Source: Ophiocordyceps camponoti-saundersi (nom. inval.)
Taxonomy: Eukaryota > Ascomycota > Sordariomycetes > Hypocreales > Ophiocordycipitaceae
DNA: 64,000 nucleotides
NCBI GenBank assembly: GCA_003339415.1
Contig: PDHQ01000013.1
Coordinates: forward strand, 110,793-174,792
Direction of reading: 5' to 3'
The stretch's first letter is position 1. Each line of letters begins with the position of its first letter. The translations under genes were made by a program, and so were the position numbers. Shown here in pieces: positions 1-12,479 of this stretch. A model generated the notes under the pieces. That model searched no databases and was not told where the DNA came from. It saw only the letters and a list, made by a program, of their open reading frames with translations.

Positions 1-83
1 GACGGGGGGGAGGGGGGGGGAACGAGAACCAACGGCAGTATGCTGCAGCAGCAGCAGACGCCCCACCCCCCGGCTCAAACCCG

Positions 84-106
84 CCCCCCCCCCCCCCCCC
101 CCCCCC
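84..106. repeat. Poly-C tract (23 nt)
   Basis: An uninterrupted run of 23 cytosines, the first of several long G/C homopolymers in the intergenic DNA of this window. Confidence 0.95.
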
Positions 107-968
107 TTTGGATGCCACGCCATCTTTTCTTTGCCGAGAAAGATTTCATAGTACGGATACATAGGAATACACCCTCCCTTGTCTCTCTCTCTCTCTCTCT
201 CTCACATCCTCCCTCTCTCTCATATATCCTCTTCGCCCATCACATGGACCTTGGGTAGGCATTCGTATTCGTCAGGGGTGGGGGGGCGAGAAAAAAAGAT
301 GGGGGAGGCAAGGCGGGCTGACAAGGGGGGGGGGCTTTCAAATCATCAATCCTGCGTCCGTCTGATCCCCTTGTTTTTCCTTCTCTTCTCTCCTCTTCCT
401 TCCTTTCTTTCCTTATCTCTTCTCAGGGAAGGTTACAAAGAGTTTTCAACTATTTGATCAAGGGATATGGGGAAGGGGGGGTTGAATAGGAGAGAGTCGA
501 GAGATTCTGTAACGACAAGAGAACAAGAGAGAGAAGAATAAGAAGAAGAAAGAAGAAAGAATAAAGAAGGGACGAAAAAAGAAAAGAGCAGAAAAGCTCG
601 TCGGCGCGAGGATCGATCCTATCAGGAGGAAGAGAACAATGCTGGGTGAGAGGCTGCATCGTCATTGAACCCCGGCTCTCTCTCTTTCGACCACCCCCTC
701 GTCTGCCCCCCCCCCTCCTCCAAAGAGGTACGTTTTGCAGTATCGAGATTGTCTTCACCGTCCTTTTGCATCGAGATTTTCATGGTTGGGTGAATGGCTG
801 AGCGGTCCAGCCTCTCGGGGTAAAGGAAGACTGTCTCTGTCTCTATCCTTTCTTCTTTCTCTCTCTCTCTCTCTCTCCCCCCCCCCTTACGCTCACTCCG
901 TCTCTTGATCTTGATACACTCTTTCATTCTCTCTCATATCGTTTCTCCCTTACCCTCTCTTCAACAAG

Positions 969-1016
<48 letters not shown>
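969..1016. repeat. Compound microsatellite (TC)n(AC)n
   Basis: A TC dinucleotide run (969-986) passes directly into an AC run (987-1016). It is a simple repeat in non-coding DNA. A further TC run lies at 1814-1846. Confidence 0.95.
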
Positions 1017-1018
<2 letters not shown>

Positions 1019-1809
1019 TCTCTCTCTTTCTCTACATCTCTCTCTCATCAAGCCCCCCGCCCCGGTCAAGCCGAACCAGGATGAGAGCAAGATCAACAAC
1101 TAGCCACTAGCACAAGACTAGCTGGGGAAGAGGGAGAGGGGGAGGGGGGGCGATCCCAAGGTCTTGCGTCCGTCCGTGGAAGCTAAGAAAGCCCTCCGGG
1201 GGGGGAGTTGATGTAGCCCGTAGGTACCTGTGATTATCCCGATGGCTGCGACGCAGAGACAGACATAACCATCAAGGGAAATGAGATGATGCTGCTGGCG
1301 ATGAGCCTGCCATGACATGACTGTAGTCTGTACGGATACTCCGTAGGTATGTACGAATATGTATCCGTACATGAGTGAGTGCCCTCGGGAAATTTCCTCT
1401 TCCCCTTTTACCCATCATCTCTTTCCTCCCCCTTTCTCCTCCCATTCCTTCTTCTTCTTCTTCTTCAACTTCCCTGCCCCCTTAAGACGACGATACCTTC
1501 GTATGTAGCATCATCATTCGATGAACAAGGGAGGAGAACCAAGTGAGGGATGGAGCAGCAAGTATTGAACAAGCCATTCTGATCAACAGAGAGAAAGAGA
1601 GAAAGAGAGAAGATGAATTCACACTAAACCCCCTTTCCCTTTCATCGTTTGAATCCGACGGCCGCGGCCATTTGCTTGTTCCCGATAGGCCCTTGTCTCG
1701 CAACCAGCAGCAGCTTCATTCCTTGCTTTGCCTCCGAGCCCGTCCGCATGCTGCAGTAGGTGAGACGGTGTCGGAACTGCAATACACCCTCTCTCCCACG
1801 CCCCCCCCC

Positions 1810-1850
<41 letters not shown>

Positions 1851-2175
1851 CTCCATCACTATCACCATCACCATCTCTCTCTCTCTATCTCTCTCTCTTT
1901 CCCACACCCCCCCCTCACTCTCTCTCTCCCGCCGCGCCCTGCCTCATTCTTGGGTCCAAAAAAGCATTCCCGCTGCGGCTCTCTACCTTTCGGGGAAAGG
2001 CGGGAGACGATCCAGATCGACAGTGCTGTGAAAGCTCCGCCTTTTTTTTCCCCTTTCATGTGCGCCAAACCTTGAGAAGCGTTAGCTTTGCATGTGTGTG
2101 TGTATCTAGGTATGCATGAATCTAACATGGGGGGGGAAAGGGGGTAGGTCCATCTTGAGACGGGGAAGAGGGGAA

Positions 2176-2196
2176 GGGGGGGGGGGGGGGGGGGGG
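2176..2196. repeat. Poly-G tract (21 nt)
   Basis: An uninterrupted run of 21 guanines. Comparable tracts are at 4633-4650 (18 G), 6324-6344 (21 G) and, as poly-C, at 10230-10248 (19 C). Confidence 0.95.
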
Positions 2197-3630
2197 TTTG
2201 CGTTTGTCAACATCGTGAACGTCCGTCTATCAAAGAGCTTCTTTTCCGGAAACTCCCTCAAGTCCTTCCTCTTCTTCTTCTTCTTTGTTTCTGTCATGAT
2301 TTTTTTTTTCTCCATCTCGTGTATTTTCTTTTGAGAGAAGACGGCTTAACAGTGACGTGGGCTCTCTGTTTAGAAACCTGTCCCCCTTTCCCCCCCGTGT
2401 GTATTGTCAGTCATAAGCGAAATGCAACCCACGCGAGGCCAAAACATGTGCTTCCCGTTTGTTTATTTCTTAGTTAGGCTTGGTTTGCCACGCTGTTCAG
2501 CAATGGGCACTAAAGGACGACGATGCTGCTAACGTAGCGCTGGACATGTTCTTTGCCCTTGAGATGGATGGGAGTGATGGGATGGGGACGATGTAAACGT
2601 CAGCTTGCGTCGGCGTTTGTTTTCCATGCTGATACAAACACTTTCCCTTGCTTTTCCTTGCACTGGATGAGTCGATGGCTGTTCTTCTTCGTACCTAGCC
2701 ATTCGGTCATAACTCAAAAGAACGAGGTCGTGCACACGGCAGCTCCGAAAGGTAAAAAAAAACCCCCCATCGTCTCAACTGTTCCACGCCCACGATTCTT
2801 CTTCTTCTTCTTCGGGCTTCAGTCAGTCAGGCTAGAATCTGCTGCCACGTTCCTAGATGCGGCCGCCTAAACTATCTTGTTACTAGCAAACACCCACCCC
2901 CCTTGAACGACGAAAAGATCTGGGTCGGCATTTCCATAGCTTGCTGTTCTTGGCGCATTAGCGGATTATTTACTTTCTTTCTTTTGAATTCATTATCATC
3001 GTCATTTCTTTTCGCCTGTGTGTTTATGTATGTATGTATGTATGTAGATGTTTTTGGCGGATTTCTTTGACAAAGTGGCATACCGACATCCGGAATCGTC
3101 GGGTCTCCTTTTTAACATGCCATGCCGGCCACGTTTAAGTCGACCCGCATAGTCGGGGTGGTCAGTTAGTTTAGTTTAGTTAATTACTAGTTGAGTTGAG
3201 TTGAGTTAGTTGCCGTTGGACAGAAATTGGTTTGAGCAATTCAAGGATGGAGAACACGTTATCCTTGGAGTATGTATGTACCTAGGAATGGAATATCGAG
3301 TTTCAAAGCATCTCCTTTTAACGTGTGTGTCGCGACTCGATGAGCCGGTTCTTGATAGGTAGGTAGATGGGTAGGTAGGTAGGGGTATATACGCCTCTGT
3401 ACAACCATCAAAAGCAGTGGTTCCTGACGTAACAGATCAAAACCCGCTGCGGCGGGACGACACTAGCTTACTGTCCGTGCGACTTGCAAGGGAGAGGCTT
3501 CACATCGTGGATAGACTTATTATGTGGGGTTGCGACGACAATCCATTTGGACTGGCCCTTGTCTAGAGGCACCCCCCTCCTGCCCCTCCTCCTGCTGCTG
3601 CTGCATACATCTGTATGAATGTACATAATC

Positions 3631-3644
3631 TATCCGTACGGATA
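3631..3644. repeat. Perfect palindrome built from the dispersed TACGGATA motif
   Basis: TATCCGTACGGATA reads the same on both strands. It is a head-to-head fusion of two copies of an 8-mer that recurs through the intergenic DNA, for example at 152, 1331, 1362, 3671, 5461, 6512, 14269, 15060, 32898 and 44497. Function unknown. Confidence 0.8.
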
Positions 3645-5402
3645 CTCCATACATACATGTCCGTGCCTACTACGGATACGTGTGTGCACTATTCTATGTA
3701 TGTGAATGCTGTACAAAACAGACATGCACATACATATGTACATACATGACATATGTATGTATAGCCAGCCTGTTATTGCCAAGGGGGTGGGGAGGGGGGC
3801 GAAGCAGAAGACGGCGGATGGGGATTCCTCATCCAGGCTTTTTTGATGTCTGCCACAAAGAGTGGGGATTATAACTTATAACTTGTGTGTTATAGGTAGG
3901 ATCTTGGAGAACTATGTATTCTATGTATTTACCACTCCCTCTATCCGTACATATCTAGATACATACATATATATGTATGTATATCCATCAATCTATTTCT
4001 TGAGCCGCATTCAATTCGGGAAGCTATTCATCACTTCACCGACCGTATGTACATATATATTCGTAACCGAAAAAAAATCTATATCCCCATCTCTCAGACG
4101 CAAAGAAAGAAAGAAATCTCTTCTCTTCTCAACCAAGTCCTCAGTGCGACGAGCGTCTCTTCTGATTAGATGATCTTTTGCCCACCCCCCCCCCTACCCT
4201 CCTTCTGACGGGGTCGAGACCAAACCAGACTCTTCCGGTGGCGGTCTCGTGCGCCGTTGGGGGGGGTGTTCTCTTTTCGTATGGCGAACATTACTGTTAA
4301 CTCGTTTTCCCTCCAGGGTCTCGTCAAATCAATTGCTAACAAGATGAGGGGGATTCGATTGCTTCGGATTCACGCGCGCCACATCATAGGGAGGGGGAGG
4401 GGGTGGGTGTGGGTGCACCGTATGTATCCGCATGTACGTTCACAACTTGTACGAGTTTCGTCCGCTTCCATCCAGTTTGTTGGTTTCTGTCCGACAGGCA
4501 AGACAAAATGATGATGACGACATAAGAAAAATATGTAACCGGCAAAGGCGATGATAACTCATGGCAAAGTGACGTTTGCGGTTAAGCCATACAGTTCGTT
4601 TTACAAGCAAAAGGAAAACAGCAGGAGATATTGGGGGGGGGGGGGGGGGGAAAGTAAGTACAGATAGTAAAGGAGGTATCCAAATCAATTAAATGAAAGA
4701 GAGAGAGAAAAAAAATCATCAACCGACGTGGCACGGCACCACTCGAAGCGGGCGTCATCACCTTTAGCGCGAGCATGGTGAGCATGGGTGGGCGCATCAG
4801 CGAACTAACCACGTGAGGTAGTATTCCAGACCTCTCGAGGGGGGGGAAAGATATTGGGTGAAGGGTTGCACGAAGCCGCCCAACACGTGGATTGTTTTCT
4901 CTTTCGCGCGTTGTTCATATAACAATCATCTATGGATGCAAATACATACATGTGATGACTTGATGGGGAAGGGGGGGGCGAGGGGGGGGAGGTAGGTAAG
5001 TGTTGAATCGTAGGTAGGTAGTTTTGTTAGTAACTCGACGACGATATTCGTACACGTACATATATGTGTTGACTCATATCTTGATACAGATACTCACACA
5101 CACACACTCATCTATCCATTCATTCAGTCATTCTCACACACGTTGCTTTTATACACACATCTATAAACGGTACACCTACATGCCTACCTACCTACCTAGG
5201 TACACAACTTACAATTGCATCAGAAGAGTTTCTCATCATCTCGACGGACCACACCTCTCCATCAGCAGTTGTTGCCACTTGACAGTCAGCAAAATCCCTC
5301 TTCGTGCCGCTACATGCCGTCGTCAGGGCCTCCCGCGTGTATCGTTACCGGAAGAGGGTTTGCCGAGGCTTTTTTTTTTCTCTTGTCACGTATCTCTCCG
5401 TT

Positions 5403-5450
5403 CATACATACAGACATACAGACATACAGACATACATACATACATACATG
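5403..5450. repeat. Tetranucleotide microsatellite (CATA/CAGA)n
   Basis: A tandem array of CATA and CAGA units. Similar GTAT/ATAC arrays recur at about 3023-3044, 7256-7276, 14474-14560 and 31902-31920, and GTAG arrays at about 44220-44242. They are a general feature of the non-coding DNA here. Confidence 0.9.
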
Positions 5451-8400
5451 CATAGGTAGGTACGGATACACACAATCAAGTTCACCATCAGGGTTAATGA
5501 AGCTTTCGGCCCGCTTTCTATGCCTTTCTCTCTCCTCTCTTCCCTCTCACTCTCCCTCCCTCTCACTCTATCACAACGTGGCTGTGTAGTTCTCTCTGGA
5601 TGCGAGCCTGGAGTGTGTATGAACGTAGTAGGTAGGTAGGTGTGCAGCGTGCTTACATACAACTTGCACGGATGGATATCTATTCGCGCACAAGTTCCGC
5701 GGCCTCGGCGCCTTCTGCTGCTGGCCCGGGCGGTCGGGAGGTGGGTACAGCTTACCTAGTCCCCGTATTCGGCTCGTACCACTCTAACTCTTCTTCCACC
5801 CCCAAGAGGCCACTACGCCTTACGAGGCTACTAATCAAGCCAAGCTCGAGATACTAGTAAGCCTCCTAGTAGGGGGATCCCGTAGGGCTGAGGCCATGGA
5901 ATAGTATACGGATTATCTCTCTAAAATATCAGGTAAGACCCCTTTTACTTAGTAGGAAAAGGAGAGGCTTCGGATGAGCAAGCATCGACTGACGGACGAC
6001 TCGTGCACACGCGGGATACGAACCGCGTCGTAGCAGCAGGGACCAGCTTGCCGCGTTCAGCTGCAAATAAATTGCAATGTATGTATGTATGTATGTACGG
6101 AGTATCTAGTATGATATATCAGTACGAGTCATGTTCAGCCGACTGACGTGGGCAACGGATGTAGTCGTCTATCTGATCCACGGTTCAATGAGATGCCAAG
6201 GCAATATGTATGCGGTACATCAAACTACATACGTACATGTTGTGCGCCGTCACGTCGCATGCATCAAGAGTACGAAACAGCATTGATGAAGGCTAGGCAA
6301 GGTGACAATGCATGTGGGCTTCCGGGGGGGGGGGGGGGGGGGGGTGAGGGGGGGAGGAAGGGGGGGGTTCTCTGCTTCGATCGATCCACATTGAAACAGG
6401 GCCAATCACTACCAAGTTGCCAAGTTTTTTTTTAATTCTTTTCATGTTGCAGCAGCTCGTCTTGGCGAAGTGACGAAAACTTATAAACATACATCCATGC
6501 ATATCCGTGCATACGGATACAGACAGACAGACATCCATACAAACATGTCAAAAGCCCACCAGGATTCCCCTTGGCCTCCTCGTCGTCTGCCCGCCTATCC
6601 GTCCGTCGGTCCGTCCGTATCTAGTACGTGGCAATCTGTATCCGCAGTCCGTCGCCGCGGGCCGGGAACACTTGGCTTTCGGCTGATCCCTGTCGAGCTA
6701 AGCCAACTTGACATACACACTGTTGCGCCGTCGTCACCACCAGCTGGGAACCGGCGACGACCGGCTGACCGGCTGACCGGCTCAAGACCTCGGCCCGCCC
6801 CCCTCCCCCTCCCAACTTATCTCTACCTACTGACTACCCACCGACTCATGAATGGCGGCTAGCAGGTACTACCTACTTTTCCATATGTGTAGGTAGGTAT
6901 GTATGTATAGTCGCGGCTCCTCAAAAGCCGGCCGGCCGGGGAAGGGGGAATTTCCTTTCGCTGCACACACCACCCATTCCGGCACGAGTCGTTCACCCGG
7001 CTTGGTCGCCGAGCAGAGAATGAGCCTTGGCGGGGACGAAATTCACGCTAGAAGTCGAAAAAGAGCCTGTCTTGGCACGCGGAGAATTAAAACAAACAAG
7101 ACTGCCGTGGGGGAACGCTTATAAGGGGCTAGTCGATGAGTCTAAAATCTCAAACTAACATCGATATGGATCGCGAACCGCTTCGTCGGATTCCGGCATT
7201 GTGTCAAACACGCACACACTCACACACATGTGCATCTATCCACACATACATGCCTACATACATACATACATGCATTCATCATCATTCATGCATGCCTTCA
7301 TATGTACGTATGTACATGTGTAAATACATACGTAGACACATGCACACATACATACAAACACACATGATACAGTCAAAATAACGTAGGCGATCCATGCGGA
7401 CCCCATCTAAAACGTATCATAACACTAGTCATGCCACGGCAGCATGTTTGATCTTCCAACCTTGATTGTTTCGTCTTATGGGCGAGTTGCGGGTAATCAT
7501 CTATGCCATGTGTTTCTCGGCTTTCCCCCTCCCCTCCCCTCCTCAGGGAAGGAAGATGATTGGGAAGCGATTCCGGATAAGAGTCAAGCTTTCACTGAGA
7601 TGAGGAGCAAAGGTAGAAACAAAAAGGATGCAATCAACAACAGCACAGAGATTACATACATATATACATACAAGTGTTCCTTATAAACGTGAGTAGGTAG
7701 GTAGGCACATTGTGTGTGTGTGTGCATGTGTGTATAATCCGTAGAGAGATATTCCATTGTGCATTTAGGTGCATACAATTTTTCTGTTGTACATGCAGCC
7801 TTCAGATGTAGATTCGTAGATTCACACAGAGTGAGCAGGTACCGAGCTTATGTAATGTAATAGTGGATTTCGCTCCCTTCGGAATGAAAGCCCACGTGAA
7901 GTCTTGCATTCCAGCCCCGTCATGGCCAAATAGCGACGGTAGAACCCGCATGTGGACGACATTTCGAAACTCTCTGCAATCGGAACACGCCTGGATAGAT
8001 GCACATGTGTATCACGTACACACACACACACTATCCCTCTCTCTCCGTACATGTGTGTATGTACATACATACATATGTACGGATTATGGTATATCAATAC
8101 ATAGGTACACATGTGTGTGTGATTATTAAATTGCTCGTCCCGTATCGTTAGACTTCTGCTCTCGGCGGATGTCTATCGTATTGCTCTTATAACGATTTCA
8201 GCCGCGAGTCGACGTTTGTGTAGGTTAGGCTGGTTAGGAGGAGTGAGGTGTGGATAGAGTAGAGGGGGTAAGTACGTACCGGACCCGGCCCCTGGGATGT
8301 GAGTGAGTGAGTGAGTGAGTGAGTAGTGTGAGTGTGTGAGTGTGCGCCTCGCAGGCTCTGGTGTCCGAGGATTGAGGCTATGGCATCGCGTGGGCGCCGA

Positions 8401-10978
8401 ACACTACGATCCCACGCTGTTTATCCCAAGGCTAGTGGTCTTTCTTTCGAACCCTCGTGGTCTAGGGGGAAGCGCCTGTCTGCCTTGGGAATCGTCACCC
8501 TTTACCACCAGGCAGAACGACGCCCGAGGGTCCTTAGCACCGGCACCAAGGGGCTGCCCTTGGCCGCCTCGGGCAAGGCTAGAGGCGAATCTCAAGCCTC
8601 TAAAGTATGAGCTAATATCGAGGGAGTCTCCGTTCGAAACGTAATTACACGCCCATAACGTGGCCAGGAAAGCAGGCCGGCTGTTGTTGTTGTTGTGTAG
8701 ATGTTGTTGGGCGACGCCACAAGATGTTGAAAGAGAGAGAGAGAGGGAGAGAATAAAGGAAGTTACTGAAGCGGGGCCCAGAAATCTGCATGTGAAGTAT
8801 GTACATACATGCATGTGCAAAGGCCGGCCTTTCGCGACCTTGGTATAATCTGTATGTAAGTGCTCGTACGCAAACTGTTCCCAAGCTTCCAGGAGGGTAG
8901 GTAGTTACATGTTCTTTTCCCTTGCCTCCTTTTTATTCTCTCCCCGCGCCCTCATTAATAACCTTAGCTCTGGCAGCTCTGAGCTGGCCCCTGGTAAATA
9001 CCACCATGAGATGAGCAGGGAAGTAGATGAGTAGGAAGGCAAGTAAGTAGTCGTCGTAATCCTCACCATATTCATAGCATGAGCACAATACCTGCGATAC
9101 ATATCCGTACATGCTCATTCATACGTGCCAGGCCTGCCTTCACAGTGCGTGTCTTGGATGAACTGTGTACTGTCAGCCAGATGAGTCCCCATTCGCTTGC
9201 TTCAGTTTTCTCTCTCTTTCTCGTTTCCTTTCCCTTTTTTCCCCCTTTCACACGTTTTTGCTGCTGCTCTTCTTTCATCAACATCAGCCTCTTGCACATC
9301 CGTCGGTGGCTGTGGCTTAATACACATATACCTCTACTACATACATACGTCTCCTACGTCTACATACTACACTCACACGCTCACACATTCTCACACTCTC
9401 ACACCCCACGAAAACTCAGAAACAACAGCACAACAGCCCTGCAGATCGACTCACCAGCGCCGCCCGCCCTCGCCTCCCCTCTTGTCTCTCTCTCGCGTGT
9501 CCGGTAGCATACCTTCCTAGTACCTTCCACCTACCTACTCTTACCTACACGCACACGCACATACCCTTCCAGGTATAGGGAGCTGTCGACGCTACCGCGG
9601 AGATAATTCCCCTCAAGCCACCCCCCCCCCCTCTGTCCCCTCCCCTCCCATCCCCCATACATAATAGCGCCGCTGCGATAAGCGCTTTCCACCACTCCGG
9701 ACTGGTGCCCCCCTCCCTCTTCTCTCTCTCCACCCCACGTCTTGTCTCTGGGCCGGAACCGTGCGTTCTTCCTGTTCTGCTCACGGCTCAGCCAGCTGTG
9801 GCCTGTGTCCCACTCCCCTCCTCTCGAGGCATTGTGTGGTCACGCCCAGGTGCGGAAACTCACCTTTCTACGAAGTCAATCAATTACCATCTATGACTTT
9901 ATCATCTGCCATCAAGTTTTATTCCATCATCAGCAACGTACATCCATAATTTCGCATCCCATTGTTCGTCTGACCTTCAACAGACGCCAGAAGGAAGAAA
10001 GAAAAAAATTCTCCACAAGCTACTCCTAACCGCTGAACTTGCCCGTCTGGCCGTTTTAACCTACCTACTCCGCTGGCGACCCAGCCAGCGCCCGCCCGAC
10101 CACGACAACGGGTCGCGCACGCACGCACGCACGCAGCCAAGGGGCGCTCATCGTCGGGAGAAACGCGCTGTCTCTTCCTGCACCCCCCCCCCCCCCCAGA
10201 AAAAATCCTCTTCCCTTCCCTCCCCCGCTCCCCCCCCCCCCCCCCCCCTCTCTCCTCCCCCGAGTCAGGCGCTAGACTCAGTTGAACTTGGCCTCTCGGC
10301 AGAGTCCACTCCTCCTCCAGTGCCAACCCCAATCTTCTATCCGCACTATATTAGTGTCGTACTCCCCAATCTGTACCAAGGCCATTTTAGCCTCTCGACG
10401 TCGTCCTGTGTTTGTGGACGAGCGCAAGCATCCTTGGCTCCAGCAGAGAGATCCGCGCGTCAGGCCAAAGGGCTGGCTTTTTTTTTCTCCTACTGCTGTC
10501 ACCCGCTTCTCCGCTGCAAACAATATCTCGCCCTTTGGCCTCGAGACCTTGCGCAATTTCCGCCGTTGAACCAGCATCTACATACAAATTCGCCTTTTTC
10601 ATTGCCGCCCTGCAGCTTTCTGTCGCCTCTTGACCCTTCGCTTCCCGCCATCATCTTCGACGATTTGCCTTTGCCCCCAATCCCTCCCCCCTCCCCTTCC
10701 TCCCCCCCCCCCCGGCTACTGGACGGACCAACACCAAATCAAACCAGCTTGACGCGGACCTGGAAGCTAAAAGGACTGGCCGGCCCTCCGCCTCATACCA
10801 AGGTGTTCGTTCTGTGGAGACGGAGCATGTTCCTGGCGCCAACGCGATAGCATCACGCTGCCGTTGCCCACCTACATCGTCCGGTTGCTGTCCGCCTCCA
10901 CCCCCCTCCTCGCAGGCTCCCCCCGGACGACCCTAAAGGCGACCACAGCTCGGCCGGCTCACCCTCAACCACGCTTCT

Positions 10979-12479
10979 ATGGACCGCGGTGCTCAGGAGT
11001 ACTCGCAGTCAGGTTTGCCCTCGCCCTATCCGAGCAACTTCGGCGACGCCAATTCTGAAGGCTCATCGGCAGATCACGCGTCTGCCGCTGCTGCTGCCTA
11101 CCCGGTTAAACAAGAGGTCGGCTACCAAAGCTCGGCCACTCCCACGTCGGACTACGGCGTCTATCCCCAGTCGGCGCGCTCAGGATCTTTCCCGGACCAC
11201 GTCCAGCGTTCATACCATCCAGCTAGCGGCACTGGCGGCGGCGGCGGCGGTATGGCGCAACAACAGAACAGTCCGTCACTGCCCCAGCAGGATGGGCGTA
11301 ACCATCAAGCCCACGCGGTTAGATCTGACAGCGATGTACCTATAGATCCGTCCATCACGGCGCCCAGTCCGACTTATCACTACACCCAACAGTCGCCATA
11401 TGCCCCGAACCCAGAGCTGGCACACAACTACTCCCATCAGGGCGGGACCATGTACGGCCAGCCGCGGCCAGACTGGGCGGGCTATGGACAACATGGAGGA
11501 CCCCCCCTGGCATCCGGGCACCCTGTCTATGCGACTCACCAATCTGCGCCGTCCGCCGCGCAGCAACCGCAAAGGACGAATCAAGTGAGTCCCGGGCACC
11601 AACATTTCGCTTCGCATCGGGCCATGGATCCGTCGCTGCTGGCCGTCAGTCGCAGGAGGACGCCGTCTCGGGGGACGACGACTGCACGAGGCGGCGGCGG
11701 AAACCCAACCCAACTGTCGCGCGGTCTGTTCGGCTTGAACGAGGCTAACGCAGCTTCATGCAGGTTTACTCCTTCGTCCCTATTCCCGGCGCACAACAAC
11801 ACAAGCGGCCTCGACGACGATACGAGGAGATTGAGCGCATGTACAAGTGCGGATGGAACGGTTGCGAGAAAGCTTACGGCACGTTGAATCACCTCAACGC
11901 GCATGTTACGATGCAGTCGCACGGTCCCAAACGAACCCCGGAAGGCAAGTCGCTCGTTTTCTCTCTGTCGGTGCTGAGTAGGCACGTACGGTTCTCCCGA
12001 TTGCATGCGGGATCCGTCTTGATGCCTCGTCCCTGTTGTCGCCCATTGTCCACGACGCCCACAGATTCCCCGCAATGAAACGCCCTGGCTAACCTGGTCA
12101 CGGTTCAGAGTTCAAGGAAATCCGGAAAGAGTGGAAGCAGCGCAAGAAGGAGGAGGAAGCACAGCGCAAGGCCGACGAGGAGCGGCAAAGGCAACAGGCG
12201 GCGGCGAACAATGGTTCCTCGGAGCCGCAGGGAGCTGACGGAACACCGACACCGACGTTTCCCGGCACCCGCACCGTGCAGCTGCCGCCTATCGGCTACC
12301 AAGCCGCGCAGTATCCGGCGCCGCCATCCGGCTCCGTTGCCCAGCAGCCTCTGCCAGACTACAACACGGGTCACATGTATTCCAACTACCAAGCGCACTC
12401 GCCGTACGGTCAAGCCCACCACGGCATTTATAGTCAATGTAGGTTTCCGCCGATGACGGGAGGGAACGGCAGCAGCTGA
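10979..12479 (+). CDS. con7: C2H2 zinc-finger transcription factor Con7
   Basis: Predicted 385-aa nuclear transcription factor. Exons are 10979-11584, 11764-11944 and 12109-12479. The first 200 residues are low-complexity (Q, S, P, Y, G). The core begins VYSFVPIPGAQQHKRPRRRY and is followed by one zinc finger (C231, C236, H249, H255; C-X4-C-X12-H-X5-H) and a basic, charged helix (EFKEIRKEWKQRKKEEE). This core matches Con7 of Magnaporthe and Fusarium, a regulator of conidium morphology and appressorium genes. Intron 1 is GT-AG. Intron 2 must use a GC donor (GCAAGT) to keep the conserved TPE-EFKEIRKEW continuity. The ATG at 10979 is the first in frame. The C-terminus after residue about 370 is uncertain: a GTAGGT at 12439 could be a further donor leading to a 3' exon in 12500-12750. 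The family call is from recall of the core motif. Confidence 0.9.
11945..12108 (+). other. GC-AG intron in con7
   Basis: A 164-nt intron with donor GCAAGT, which matches the donor consensus except for GC instead of GT, and acceptor TTCAG. Reading through meets a stop at 12076-12078, while splicing here joins CCG-GAA-G to AG-TTC-AAG and restores the conserved protein. Confidence 0.8.

Larger units (their letters stand above)
1..10978. other. Gene-poor low-complexity region upstream of con7
   Basis: I find no convincing protein-coding gene in these 11 kb. Open frames are short, rest on simple sequence (CT, CA, GTAT, GTAG repeats and poly-G/C runs), and lack codon bias or family motifs. The region holds many microsatellites, several copies of a TACGGATA motif, and stretches of polypyrimidine typical of fungal promoters and leaders, especially 9200-10950 just before con7. 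A patch around 5750-5960 rich in CTAG/TAGTA could be a decayed repeat, but this is weak. Part of the region may be promoter or a spliced 5' leader of con7; transcription cannot be judged from sequence. Confidence 0.6.

Noticed and set aside
6000..6040. tRNA-like T-arm (GGTTCGTATCCCGC on the minus strand)
   Set aside because: The T-loop lacks the conserved adenine and no acceptor or anticodon arms could be paired around it.
8330..8660. Structured non-coding RNA candidate
   Set aside because: Several short complementary GC segments are present, but none of the signatures of SRP RNA, RNase P, U snRNAs or 5S rRNA could be recognised.
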